Below, piece after piece: positions 41,329-50,163 of a DNA stretch of 64,000 bases. The position numbers were made by a program, and so were the translations under genes. Source of the DNA: an uncultured Christensenellaceae bacterium (lineage in GTDB: Bacteria > Bacillota > Clostridia > Christensenellales > CAG-314); the NCBI GenBank assembly GCA_910586625.1, contig CAJUIZ010000010.1, positions 6,750 to 70,749 of the forward strand, in the 5' to 3' direction. The notes beneath the pieces are model-generated. The model was not told the origin of the DNA, ran no database searches, and saw nothing but the letters and a program-made list of their open reading frames with translations. Each line of letters opens with the position of its first letter. The stretch's first letter is position 1.

Positions 41329-41829
41329 ATGAAACCTTTGATTTGCGACTTACCCTACCCGTCCGTCGAAACGCTGACCAAGGACGTTAGGAGCGGCCAA
41401 ATTATTTCCTTCGCCTACGCTACTTTGCGCGGAGAGCTTTCTGCCACGCTGCAATATACATATCACCACTTTTATATGGGACAAACGGACAAGGACGACG
41501 CGCAAACGCTGATGAGTATCGCTCTGGCGGAGATGAAGCATATAGACATATTGGGCGAAGCAATGTTAAAGCTCGGCGTAAGCCCCAAATACGTACAGTG
41601 CCCCAATACTCAAACATACTACAACACTTCCACAGTGTCGCAGGCGGTAATGCCGTCGAAAATGCTGATGGACGACATACAGGGCGAAATGAACGCCATA
41701 GCCGACTATCAAAAAATGCTGTTTATACTCAAAAACGAACAGGTTGCCGCAATAATACAGCGCATAGTGCTGGACGAACAGCTGCACCTTGAAACGCTAA
41801 AAACAATGCTAAAAAAGTATTCCGAATAA
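41329..41829 (+). CDS. Ferritin-like di-iron/manganese protein (catalase/CotJC-like)
   Basis: A 166-residue four-helix protein with metal-ligand pattern GELSATLQYTYHH, AEMKHIDILGE, QGEMNAIADYQK and LDEQLHLETL. That gives the paired E and ExxH motifs of ferritin-like and manganese-catalase-like folds. A role in oxidative-stress defence is likely. AAGGAGCCACCACT precedes the ATG. Single gene with its own terminator. Confidence 0.82.
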   Translation: MKPLICDLPYPSVETLTKDVRSGQIISFAYATLRGELSATLQYTYHHFYMGQTDKDDAQTLMSIALAEMKHIDILGEAMLKLGVSPKYVQCPNTQTYYNTSTVSQAVMPSKMLMDDIQGEMNAIADYQKMLFILKNEQVAAIIQRIVLDEQLHLETLKTMLKKYSE

Positions 41830-41835
41830 TTTTTT

Positions 41836-41867
41836 ACGGCGCGAAATTATTCGCGCCGTTTGTTTTT
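41836..41867 (+). terminator. Terminator shared by convergent genes
   Basis: ACGGCGCGAA and TTCGCGCCGT stem followed by TTGTTTTT. The hairpin overlaps the last codons of the small gene on the other strand. Confidence 0.88.
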
Positions 41868-42032
41868 ACCGAAATTGTTTTTGCCGTTGCCGCGCACGGG
41901 TTCGGACGTTTGACCGCTCGTTGACGTCTGCTTTGCAGGCAAATTCAGCTCCGCCGCTATTTTTTCCCACATTCTCTGCTTTGCTTCCGGCTCCTGATCT
42001 TCTATCAGTTTGTGAATAAACATATCGTCCAT
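41847..42032 (-). CDS. Small polar protein, function unknown
   Basis: A 61-residue protein starting MDDMFIHKLIEDQEPEAKQR with a low-complexity Ser/Thr/Gly tail ending in KNKRRE. GGGGTGGAGAAG precedes the chosen ATG; a longer frame ignores it. No family was recognised. Its 3' end lies inside the terminator hairpin of the opposing gene. Confidence 0.6.
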   Translation of the reverse strand: MDDMFIHKLIEDQEPEAKQRMWEKIAAELNLPAKQTSTSGQTSEPVRGNGKNNFGKNKRRE

Positions 42033-42164
42033 CTTCTCCACCCCTTTATTGTATTTTACCATCTTTTCAGCAATTCGTCAATTCATTGTCGGCACGCCAA
42101 CATCAGAAAAATATTACATTGCATATACTATTACTGTCGGTACACCGTACAAGGAGATATAAAA

Positions 42165-42398
42165 ATGAGATTAGTAGACGCAGTATACGCGCGGATTATT
42201 GAATTGGCTAAGTCGCGCAAGCTTTCAATGAACGCATTGTCCAACGCAAGCGGAGTTCCGCGCACTACTATCATAACTATGACGAACAGCTCAACCGTAA
42301 AGCTGTCCACCGTATACGGAATATGCGACGGGCTTAACATCACTTTGGAACAGTTCTTCGATTCGCCGCTGTTCGACAACGAAAATATTACAGATTAA
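42165..42398 (+). CDS. Small XRE-type helix-turn-helix protein
   Basis: A 77-residue protein that is almost only a helix-turn-helix domain (IIELAKSRKLSMNALSNASG, then VKLSTVYGICDGLNITLEQFF). It is probably a DNA-binding regulator. CAAGGAGATATAAAA precedes the start. Single gene followed by a terminator. Target unknown. Confidence 0.85.
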   Translation: MRLVDAVYARIIELAKSRKLSMNALSNASGVPRTTIITMTNSSTVKLSTVYGICDGLNITLEQFFDSPLFDNENITD

Positions 42399-42404
42399 AC
42401 ACAA

Positions 42405-42438
42405 CAAAAATCTCCGCAAAAAATTGCGGAGATTTTTT
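42405..42438. terminator. Bidirectional terminator
   Basis: AAAAATCTCCGCA and TGCGGAGATTTTT form a stem usable for both convergent genes. Confidence 0.88.
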
Positions 42439-42458
42439 AAGCTGACAAGTTATCAACA

Positions 42459-43271
42459 TTAGGACAGCATTTTCTTGAACAGCTCGCCCGCCCACTTGAT
42501 AAAGGACGGAACGGTTTCGTCTATTAAAGCCTTTACCTGTTCCTTCATCTCGGCGGAAAGCTTGCCTACGTGCTGAAAAACGCTGCCGTCCGCCTTGTGT
42601 CCGCCAATTGCTATCATAGCCTGCGCGCGGTCGCCCAACGCGGCGTATTTGCCTATTGCAAGCGCGCCCACCGATACGTCGCCTATCGCAACCGCCCCGA
42701 GCGAAAACACGCCGAAGCTTATTGCGCCGACGGCGAATATGCCTGCGGAAATGGTACCTACGCTGAACAACGCCGCGGAAAACAAACCTACGGCAAAAAT
42801 CAGCCCCAACGACAGCGTTCCGCATGATATAACGCCAAGCGACAGTACGCCAACCGACAGGACGCCGCAGGAGCTTACGCCTACTGCTATTACCCCGCGC
42901 GCCTTTAACCCTACAGCGATAAATCCGCGGGCGTTTCTTGCAACGTGCCACAGCGGCATACCCCATATTGTACGCTTGCTTTTGCGTTCCTTTATTTTAG
43001 GAACGCGTATTTCTATTGCCGCAACGCTGTCCGTCTGACCGCATGGGTTGTGATTGGCACAGTCCGTTTTGTCGCCGCCGTTTAACAAAAGGTAGTCGGA
43101 CGAGCAGTTGAAAAGCTCGCATATTTTTACAAGCTTGTCCGTTTCGGGATACGCAGTGCCGCTTTCCCACTTGCTTACCGACTGCCGCGATACGCCGAGT
43201 ATGTCCGCAAACTGCTCCTGAGTATAATTTTGTTCCCGTCTCAGCTTTGCGAGTTTGTCTCCGAATGTCAT
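42459..43271 (-). CDS. XRE regulator fused to a glycine-periodic repeat domain
   Basis: A 270-residue protein. The N-terminal helix-turn-helix (about 1-64: LAKLRREQNYTQEQFADILGVSRQSVSKWESGTAYPE) is joined through a Cys-containing linker to a repeat domain (about 113-225). There, six- and seven-residue units such as GVLSV, GVISC and GTISA repeat with glycine at fixed spacing. The tract is hydrophobic and could be a beta-helix or membrane-embedded bundle. A charged helix closes the protein. The start at 43271 follows CAAGGAGAAAAATTTC. Similar fusions exist in Clostridia; their function is unknown to me. Confidence 0.82.
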   Translation of the reverse strand: MTFGDKLAKLRREQNYTQEQFADILGVSRQSVSKWESGTAYPETDKLVKICELFNCSSDYLLLNGGDKTDCANHNPCGQTDSVAAIEIRVPKIKERKSKRTIWGMPLWHVARNARGFIAVGLKARGVIAVGVSSCGVLSVGVLSLGVISCGTLSLGLIFAVGLFSAALFSVGTISAGIFAVGAISFGVFSLGAVAIGDVSVGALAIGKYAALGDRAQAMIAIGGHKADGSVFQHVGKLSAEMKEQVKALIDETVPSFIKWAGELFKKMLS

Positions 43272-43481
43272 GAAATTTTTCTCCTTGCCAATTGCCGAGT
43301 TTGGACCGTAAAAACGACGCAAGCTAAAATACATCTATGCGTTGTACGACATTATTAAGCCGAACAAGCTTAACCAAACCCGTTTTGCAGTTTAATTATA
43401 TACCGAATTTGCGGAAAACTCTACCGCTTTTGAGTTTCTTTATGTAAACTTTCGGTTGCGTTTGGCATAAATATACTTAAA

Positions 43482-43562
43482 TGTAGTATAACCCAATACA
43501 AAACGACTTAAAGGCATTGTACTTTTAAGTCGTTTTTCATCGTTGATAGGTATTATACTACA
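43482..43562. repeat. Nested inverted repeat in a 524-base non-coding gap
   Basis: The outer arms are TGTAGTATAACC and its near complement GGTATTATACTACA. The inner arms are AAACGACTTAAA (43501-43512) and its complement. The inner stem is followed by TTTTTCATC on the plus strand, so it can act as a terminator. No gene is credible in 43272-43741, and nothing else there was recognised. Confidence 0.55.
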
Positions 43563-43741
43563 AACACGCTTAAAACGGTAGCTTCGCCTATTGTCTGCCG
43601 TTATAATAAACTTTTATTTGCGTTAGCGTAATCGATTATATTTTGCAAGCCTTCGGCTAATTTTGTCAAATCGATTGCTATTTTGTCGAATTGATATCAA
43701 TTGATACAACTGCAAGGGGTGCAACAAATTTCATTTTTCGA

Positions 43742-43780
43742 CAAAAAAACTCCCGATTCCGTATCGAAATCGGGAGTTTT
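43742..43780 (-). terminator. Terminator of ppdK
   Basis: Minus-strand CTCCCGATTTCG and its complement AATCGGGAG stem, followed by TTTTTTTG. Confidence 0.88.
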
Positions 43781-43795
43781 ATGTCTAATTAAGTC

Positions 43796-46444
43796 TTATT
43801 TATTGCGGGGGTTTTTGATATTTGCCTGCGCCGCAGCCAAACGCGCGATAGGCACGCGGTAAGGCGAGCAAGATACGTACGTAAGACCTATCTTGTGAGC
43901 GAACTCGATACTGGACGGGTCGCCGCCGTGTTCGCCGCAGATACCGCATTGAAGCTCGGGACGAGTTTCGCGTCCGAGCGTTACGGCCATCTTCATCAGC
44001 TTGCCTACGCCCTTGGTGTCCAAACGTGCAAACGGGTCGCTTTCGTAAATCTTCGCGCTGTAATAGCTGGGAAGGAATTTGCTTGCGTCGTCACGGCTGA
44101 AGCCGAAGGTCATCTGCGTAAGGTCATTAGTGCCGAAGCTGAAGAATTCCGCTTCCTGAGCGATTTCGTCCGCCGTCAATGCCGCGCGGGGAATTTCAAT
44201 CATCGTTCCAACCTGATATTGCAAGTTAGACTTGGCAGCCTTGATAACTGCGTCGGCGGTTTCGCAAACTACCTTTTTAACATAGGCAAGCTCCTTTATT
44301 TCACCGATAAGCGGTATCATAATTTCGGGAACTACGTGCCAATTCTTGTGACGTTTTTGTACAGCCAAAGCAGCCTTGATAACTGCCTTTGTCTGCATAA
44401 CGGCAATTTCGGGGTACGTTACCGCAAGACGGCATCCGCGGTGACCCATCATCGGGTTGAATTCGTGGAGAGAATTGCAGATTTGCTTGATTTGAGCAAC
44501 CGTCTTGTGCTGCGCAGCGGCAAGTTCTTCTATATCCTTTTCCGCAGTGGGAACGAACTCGTGAAGCGGCGGGTCAAGGTAGCGGATGATAACCGGCTTG
44601 CCCTCGAGCGCTTCCATAAGTCCTTCGAAGTCCGCCTGTTGAAGCGGTTCTATCTTAGCAAGCGCGGCTTCGCGTTCTTCCACCGTTTCGGAAACAATCA
44701 TTTCGCGGATTTTGTCGATACGTCCTTCGCCGAAGAACATATGCTCGGTACGGCACAAACCGATACCTTGCGCGCCAAGACGGGCAGCGTTTTGAGCGTC
44801 TGCGGGAGTATCGGCATTGGTGCGAACTTCCAAAGCCTTGTACTTGTCGGCAAGCTTCATAATACGTCCGAAGTATCCGCTGGAAGGATCGGCGGGAACG
44901 GTCTTGATTGCGATGTCGTAAATCTTACCCGTGGAGCCGTCAAGCGATAATTCGTCGCCTTCGCGGAACATTTTTCCGCCAAGCTCGAACTGCTTGTTTT
45001 CTTCGTCCATCTTTATGTCGCCGCAACCGGATACGCAGCAGGTACCCATACCGCGGGCAACAACCGCCGCGTGAGAAGTCTGTCCGCCGCGAACGGTCAA
45101 AATGCCCTGCGCATACTTCATACCTTCGATATCTTCGGGAGAAGTTTCCAAACGCACAAGTATAACCTTTTTCTTTTGCTTGCCCAATTCAACCGCGTCT
45201 TCCGGCGTAAATACTATTGCGCCGGCAGCTGCTCCGGGGCTTGCGGCAATACCTTTGCCTACCACGTTGCTCTTATCCGCAGCGGCAAGCGCTTTGGCGT
45301 CGAACGTGGGGTGAAGAAGCATATCCAGAGATTTAGCGTCGATTTGCATTAACGCTTCCTGCTCGGTAATCATACCTTCGTCGATTAAGTCGCAGGCAAT
45401 TTTTATAGCGGCGGCAGCCGTACGCTTGCCGTTACGGGTTTGAAGCATATACAGCTTGCCCTGTTCGATAGTGAACTCCATATCCTGCATATCTCTGTAA
45501 TGGTGTTCCAAGGTTTCGCAAACTTCAAGGAATTGCTTGTACACGTCGGGCAGTATACGAGCCATTTCGTCTATGTGCATGGGTGTGCGTACGCCGGCAA
45601 CAACGTCTTCGCCCTGAGCGTTCATAAGGAATTCGCCCATAAGTCCCTTTTCGCCCGTTGCGGGGTTACGCGTAAACGCTACGCCCGTACCGCAATCGTC
45701 GCCCATATTACCGAACGCCATCATCTGTACGTTAACGGCGGTACCCCAAGAATACGGGATATCGTGGTCCATACGGTAAATGTTTGCGCGGGGGTTATCC
45801 CAGCTACGGAACACCGCTTCTACCGCCGCAAACAACTGTTCTTTGGGGTCGCGCGGGAATTCCTTGCCTATTTTAGCCTTATATTCTGCCTTGAATTGGT
45901 TTGCAAGTTCTTTAAGATCGTCTGCAGTCAAGTCTACGTCGTTGGTTACGCCGCGCTTGGTTTTCATATCGTCGATAAGCTTTTCGAAATACTTTTTGCC
46001 GACTTCCATTACTACGTCGGAGAACATTTGTATAAAACGACGGTAGCAGTCGTACGCCCAACGGGGGTTGCCGGATTTCTTCGCCAAGGTTTCAACAACT
46101 TCTTCGTTCAAACCGAGATTAAGAATAGTATCCATCATACCGGGCATGGACGCGCGTGCGCCGCTGCGTACGGATACGAGAAGGGGGTTTTCCTTGTCGC
46201 CGAACTTTTTGCCGGTAATATGCTCCATCTTTTCGATGTAATCCATTATCTGACCCTTGATTTCATCGTTAATATGTCTGCCGTCTTCGTAGTACTGCGT
46301 GCAGGCTTCGGTACTGATGGTAAATCCTTGGGGTACGGGCAGACCGATTTTGGTCATTTCCGCAAGGTTTGCGCCTTTACCGCCCAACAGTTCGCGCATC
46401 GACGCGTCGCCTTCACTGAACAAATAAGTATACTTTTTTGCCAC
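43796..46444 (-). CDS. ppdK: Pyruvate, phosphate dikinase
   Basis: An 882-residue enzyme of standard length that interconverts pyruvate and phosphoenolpyruvate using ATP/AMP and phosphate/pyrophosphate. The N-terminal ATP-grasp region (GGKGANLAEM), the phosphohistidine domain (GGQTSHAAVVARGMG, about 450) and the C-terminal PEP barrel (QCGICGEHGG) are all present. Translation starts at a GTG with GGAGG 9 nt upstream. Together with pgk, tpiA, gpmI and pfkA it points to PPi-linked glycolysis. No kinase/phosphatase regulator is adjacent. Confidence 0.96.
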   Translation of the reverse strand: MAKKYTYLFSEGDASMRELLGGKGANLAEMTKIGLPVPQGFTISTEACTQYYEDGRHINDEIKGQIMDYIEKMEHITGKKFGDKENPLLVSVRSGARASMPGMMDTILNLGLNEEVVETLAKKSGNPRWAYDCYRRFIQMFSDVVMEVGKKYFEKLIDDMKTKRGVTNDVDLTADDLKELANQFKAEYKAKIGKEFPRDPKEQLFAAVEAVFRSWDNPRANIYRMDHDIPYSWGTAVNVQMMAFGNMGDDCGTGVAFTRNPATGEKGLMGEFLMNAQGEDVVAGVRTPMHIDEMARILPDVYKQFLEVCETLEHHYRDMQDMEFTIEQGKLYMLQTRNGKRTAAAAIKIACDLIDEGMITEQEALMQIDAKSLDMLLHPTFDAKALAAADKSNVVGKGIAASPGAAAGAIVFTPEDAVELGKQKKKVILVRLETSPEDIEGMKYAQGILTVRGGQTSHAAVVARGMGTCCVSGCGDIKMDEENKQFELGGKMFREGDELSLDGSTGKIYDIAIKTVPADPSSGYFGRIMKLADKYKALEVRTNADTPADAQNAARLGAQGIGLCRTEHMFFGEGRIDKIREMIVSETVEEREAALAKIEPLQQADFEGLMEALEGKPVIIRYLDPPLHEFVPTAEKDIEELAAAQHKTVAQIKQICNSLHEFNPMMGHRGCRLAVTYPEIAVMQTKAVIKAALAVQKRHKNWHVVPEIMIPLIGEIKELAYVKKVVCETADAVIKAAKSNLQYQVGTMIEIPRAALTADEIAQEAEFFSFGTNDLTQMTFGFSRDDASKFLPSYYSAKIYESDPFARLDTKGVGKLMKMAVTLGRETRPELQCGICGEHGGDPSSIEFAHKIGLTYVSCSPYRVPIARLAAAQANIKNPRNK

Positions 46445-46635
46445 TTTTTTATTCCTCCAAAATAAATTTGTGTATTAAGTTGGGTTTTTGCCTGACAAGC
46501 CTGTTGCAACAAAAATATTGCAAAAGACGGACAAGCCCCAATCAAAACTATTTTACAATATTTCGGCAAAATAGACAAGCGTTTTTTACAAAATACACTT
46601 TGATGCTTTTAGTAGTTTAAAGTAGTATTAAAAAT

Positions 46636-47532
46636 TTAATAATTTTGTAAAATGTATTTTTTCAAAACGTCGTTAACACTAAAAAACACATAGCAGCCTA
46701 TTAGCAACGAGTCGTTCTGAAAAAATAATTTATAAAGCTTTTTAGCGCTCATTTCTCTACGTTTTTCAAACGGATGCCATCGCTCCCATTTGTTAAAACG
46801 TAAAAGACGTTCCTTAATTAGCGGTTTATCAGTCCACTCTTTGATAAACTGTTCGTAATCTCGAATTACCTGTTCCAAACTTTCCTGTTTTAAATCAATT
46901 GCAAAATGTCCGTAAAAATCTAATCCGACTTGTTCTATTCCGTTAACAAACACTCCCGGACGAATATAATAATTATCTATATCAAACGCACTACCCTGAA
47001 TATAAAACGACAATGTAAATTCTCCGCAAACTTTTGTCCAGCGCTTATTTTTCTTTTTATAACCTTGTTGTTTTAAATAAGGCGCTATACCCTCAATCAA
47101 ATCGTATTCGGTTAACGTTACTTTATTCTTAAAATTATTTACAACTCTCTCGGCAAGTTTTGGTAATACTTTATTTTCCATTGTACCGTAATCAAACAAG
47201 CTATTGTATTTTTCACAATTTTCTCCGTTTTTACGGCTGTTAAACGCTTGGATAAACAAATCAAAAAACTCTCTGGGTAAAAACCACTTAAAAATCTTTT
47301 CCGTACGTTCCATATCCCATTTTGAATTTTCCGTAAAATTCCAAAACTGTTCAAATCCGCCGTTGCGCACCTCGTTATATAAACACATAATTCGATAACT
47401 GCTAAGTAATAAACTGTTGGACGCAATTTCGTTTTCATCACACGTCGACCACCACTTTATAAACTTGTCGTAGTCAGTCATACTTCTATCATAAAAAAAC
47501 GATAACGTTTGATTTTTTGTATTATTTACCAT
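46636..47532 (-). CDS. DMP19/DUF4375-like protein with DUF4304-like C-terminus
   Basis: A 298-residue soluble protein. The first half contains VRNGGFEQFWNFTENS, the conserved NGGF signature of DMP19/DUF4375 proteins. The second half (about 140-270: LKQQGYKKKNKRWTKV, then FTLSFYIQGSAF) resembles DUF4304. Both families are often seen near polymorphic toxin loci, but the function is unproven. GGAGC precedes the ATG. Its start overlaps the end of the chimeric fragment upstream. Codon use is more AT-rich than in the neighbours. Confidence 0.75.
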   Translation of the reverse strand: MVNNTKNQTLSFFYDRSMTDYDKFIKWWSTCDENEIASNSLLLSSYRIMCLYNEVRNGGFEQFWNFTENSKWDMERTEKIFKWFLPREFFDLFIQAFNSRKNGENCEKYNSLFDYGTMENKVLPKLAERVVNNFKNKVTLTEYDLIEGIAPYLKQQGYKKKNKRWTKVCGEFTLSFYIQGSAFDIDNYYIRPGVFVNGIEQVGLDFYGHFAIDLKQESLEQVIRDYEQFIKEWTDKPLIKERLLRFNKWERWHPFEKRREMSAKKLYKLFFQNDSLLIGCYVFFSVNDVLKKYILQNY

Positions 47533-47789
47533 ATTAAAGCTCCGATTTTTCTATATATATTTTTGCGTATTTGGGCGTTGAGAACTTCCAAGCAGACGAA
47601 CATTATAACTGTAAGCAAGCCTATATACAAGGGAAGCAACGCGATGCTTACATACTGGGCTATCACTCCGAACAGCGGCGGCATTGCAATGATGCCAACG
47701 TACGCGCTTGCCATTTCCACGCCTATTACCGACTGCGAATTGTCCGCACCGTAAGTTTGCGTAATCTCACAGTATTCGGAAAATTTCAT
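47526..47789 (-). pseudogene. Chimeric fragment: YcxB-like N-terminus fused to MFS C-terminus
   Basis: An 87-residue frame. Residues 1-12 (MKFSEYCEITQT) copy the N-terminus of the protein at 48737. From about residue 14 (GADNSQSVIGVEMASAYVGI) onward it copies the last roughly 65 residues of the MFS transporter at 48800-50014, then adds a short unrelated end. DNA identity to 48848-49023 is high. It has a good ribosome site (GGGAGA). As a transporter remnant it cannot function, but it could still be translated and couple to the next gene. Confidence 0.8.
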
Positions 47790-47903
47790 AAAAATTTCTC
47801 CCTGAAATTATCAATTATTTACAGAAAAAAAAACGCCGACAAACTATTACAATATTCCGTAGTCTGCGCAGGACGTTTACTCTAACGGTTTCATAATACA
47901 CGC

Positions 47904-48737
47904 CTATTCGTTATTTGACGGCGAAACCGAGTTAGGCTGCTTCTTCCAATTGTCCATCAAAAGCTGATAAACCGCTTCTACGTCGGGGACGTGTACCATA
48001 CGGAAATTTATCGACAAACCCTTTTTAACATAAATCTGTATTCTGCCGTAACCCGATTTACGACGGTACTTGCGCATTGTTATTTTGCGTATATTGCCGT
48101 AAACGGTTTGACACTCTATTCCGTTAAAAGTTTTAATCAGTTTATCCGTAACTATATAGCAAATAGTTACGGGCGCATGCAACATTGCGATTGCGGCAAT
48201 TATAAGAGACAAAATCAGTACTCCGCCCAACAGCAATTCAAAATACCAGTTTGCAACGCCTAAAATAGGAAAAATCTGCAGCAGTACGGGAAGGATAAAC
48301 GCTCCTATTGCGGCGAACTTAAAACGATACCAATAAGACTGCCTATCTGTTAAAGTATGCGACCACTGCTCAACACCGTTTTCTTCCAAGTACACTTGCT
48401 TACGGCTTTCCATTTCTTCTTCAAATGTCGTCGAACAATCCAATTGAGCAATAAAATCCTGCTCGCTTTTATCTTCGAACGTAAAGTACTCGATTTCTTG
48501 CCAAATTTCTTCGAGCGTATTGCCTTCGAAAACGGGGGCTTGCAACAGTTCGTCAAAGCTATCAAATACGGCATTTTCGTATTCTACATAATAAACGACT
48601 TTGAGCGGCTCTCCTTGTACGTAGGCAAGAAAATTGTCGGGATCTACTCCTACTATGTATTCTTTGCCGTTATAAAGGAAAAACATATCTTGAATTTTGC
48701 GGGTTTGCATAATCTCGCAGTATTCGCTAAATTTCAC
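47904..48737 (-). CDS. Membrane protein with YcxB-like C-terminal domain
   Basis: A 277-residue protein. The N-terminal half (about 1-130) is acidic and soluble. Two membrane segments follow (about 148-165 and 172-195), then a PH/YcxB-like domain (about 200-265) with a basic patch, KITMRKYRRKSGYGRIQIYV. A GTG start at 48737 (VKFSEYCEI) is chosen by comparison with the copied N-terminus in the fragment at 47789, which has an ATG there. The ATG at 48710 is the alternative. Function unknown. Confidence 0.72.
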   Translation of the reverse strand: MKFSEYCEIMQTRKIQDMFFLYNGKEYIVGVDPDNFLAYVQGEPLKVVYYVEYENAVFDSFDELLQAPVFEGNTLEEIWQEIEYFTFEDKSEQDFIAQLDCSTTFEEEMESRKQVYLEENGVEQWSHTLTDRQSYWYRFKFAAIGAFILPVLLQIFPILGVANWYFELLLGGVLILSLIIAAIAMLHAPVTICYIVTDKLIKTFNGIECQTVYGNIRKITMRKYRRKSGYGRIQIYVKKGLSINFRMVHVPDVEAVYQLLMDNWKKQPNSVSPSNNE

Positions 48738-48799
48738 CGCCGTCACCACCACTTAGTAATTTAATTAAGTATAACACACATTGCAAACTAAAACAATAC

Positions 48800-50014
48800 T
48801 CAGCAAGCGGAATTAAAGCCGCCGTTTTGCCGTTTTCTTAGCTGCGCGTTCAGAATTTCCAAGCAGACGAACATTATTACGGTTAGTACGCCGATATACA
48901 ACGGAAGCAAGCCTATGCTTACGTGCTGCGCAATCACTCCGAACAGCGGCGGCATTGCAATGATGCCGACATACGCGCTTGCCATTTCCACGCCTATTAC
49001 CGACTGCGAATTATCCGCGCCGAAATTAGTCGGCGTTGCGTGTATGACCGACGGATATACGGGCGCACACCCCAACCCCATTACTACGAAGCCCGCAAGG
49101 GAAACCCAATGAGATTGTACAGGCAGTGCTACGAGAACTGCGCCTACGGCTATTACGCCCGCGCCTATGCGGATAAGGTTGCGGTCGCCGAGCCTTTCCG
49201 TAACAAAGCCGCTTATTGCGCGCCCCGCCGTTATGCCTATGAAAAACAGCGAGCCGAAGGTTGCCGCGGTTTCTTCCGCGATGCCGCGGTACTCCACCAA
49301 ATAGCTGCTTGCCCACAGCATTGCGGTTTGTTCCAACGCGCAATAGCAAAAGAAAGCAGCCATTACCAAAAACACGCCTTTAAGCTTTAATATTTGAGTA
49401 AACTTTAAGGGCGGAAGCTTAATTTCTTCCGCATCGGCTATGGCTTGCGCCTTGCTTTTGGCTTTTGCAATTTTGCGCCACAACGGTATGCTTGCAAAAA
49501 GTATAACGGTAAGCACGGTTTGCGTTATACATATTGTGCGGTATCCGCCCCGCCAACCCCAACTGCCCGCAAGGCACGCGCCCATTATTGCAGGGCTTAC
49601 AAGCGCGCCTACGCCCCAGCAGCAATGCAACCAACTCATATGCCGCGACGAGTAGTTCAATGCTACGTAGTTGTTGAGAGCGGCGTCGATTGCGCCCGCA
49701 CCCAGACCGTACGGAACGGCGATTAGACACAGCTGCCAAAATGCGGTTGCGAAGGAAAAGCTCAATAGCGCGACAGCCGTCAAAGCCGTGCTGACCGCGG
49801 TAACAACGCCCGTTCCGAAACGGCGGGTGAGCTTGTCCGACAGCAGGCTGGACACAACGGTGCCGCAGGCGATAATCATGGTGATAATGCCCGCAGACGA
49901 CAAGTCGGCGGACAGATCCAGCCGCATGACGGGCCATGCGGAACCGATGAGCGAATCGGGCAGCCCCAAGCTTATAAATGCCAAATAAATAATGATAAGC
50001 AACAGCGAATACAT
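48800..50014 (-). CDS. MFS transporter
   Basis: A 404-residue transporter with twelve predicted membrane segments. The conserved loop-2 motif reads SDKLTRRFGTG (about 58-68) and a second copy TERLGDRNL is at the midpoint. It resembles FucP/sugar-porter-like MFS proteins, but the substrate cannot be read. No ribosome site precedes the ATG at 50014; a TATAAT ends 8 nt upstream, implying a leaderless mRNA. The last roughly 65 codons are duplicated at 47575-47752. Confidence 0.87.
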   Translation of the reverse strand: MYSLLLIIIYLAFISLGLPDSLIGSAWPVMRLDLSADLSSAGIITMIIACGTVVSSLLSDKLTRRFGTGVVTAVSTALTAVALLSFSFATAFWQLCLIAVPYGLGAGAIDAALNNYVALNYSSRHMSWLHCCWGVGALVSPAIMGACLAGSWGWRGGYRTICITQTVLTVILFASIPLWRKIAKAKSKAQAIADAEEIKLPPLKFTQILKLKGVFLVMAAFFCYCALEQTAMLWASSYLVEYRGIAEETAATFGSLFFIGITAGRAISGFVTERLGDRNLIRIGAGVIAVGAVLVALPVQSHWVSLAGFVVMGLGCAPVYPSVIHATPTNFGADNSQSVIGVEMASAYVGIIAMPPLFGVIAQHVSIGLLPLYIGVLTVIMFVCLEILNAQLRKRQNGGFNSAC

Positions 50015-50022
50015 ACGGTGTA

Positions 50023-50051
50023 ATTATAACGCAATCGCACAATTTGAGCAA
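50023..50051 (-). promoter_or_regulatory. Promoter giving a probable leaderless MFS mRNA
   Basis: Minus-strand TTGCTC (50046-50051) and TATAAT (50023-50028), spacer 17 bp; 8 nt from the -10 box to the ATG. Confidence 0.72.
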
Positions 50052-50127
50052 ATAATAAACAATAAAAAATAACGTAACAATGGGAATAACTGCTTATCTT
50101 GCAATTAAATCATCTGCTTAAATCAAA

Positions 50128-50156
50128 TTGCTAATTGGTTTGTTTTTTGCTATAAT
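50128..50156 (+). promoter_or_regulatory. Promoter giving a probable leaderless lytTR mRNA
   Basis: TTGCTA (50128-50133) and TATAAT (50151-50156), spacer 17 bp; 7 nt (GACGGTA) separate the -10 box from the ATG at 50164. No ribosome site can fit in between. Confidence 0.75.
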
Positions 50157-50163
50157 GACGGTA

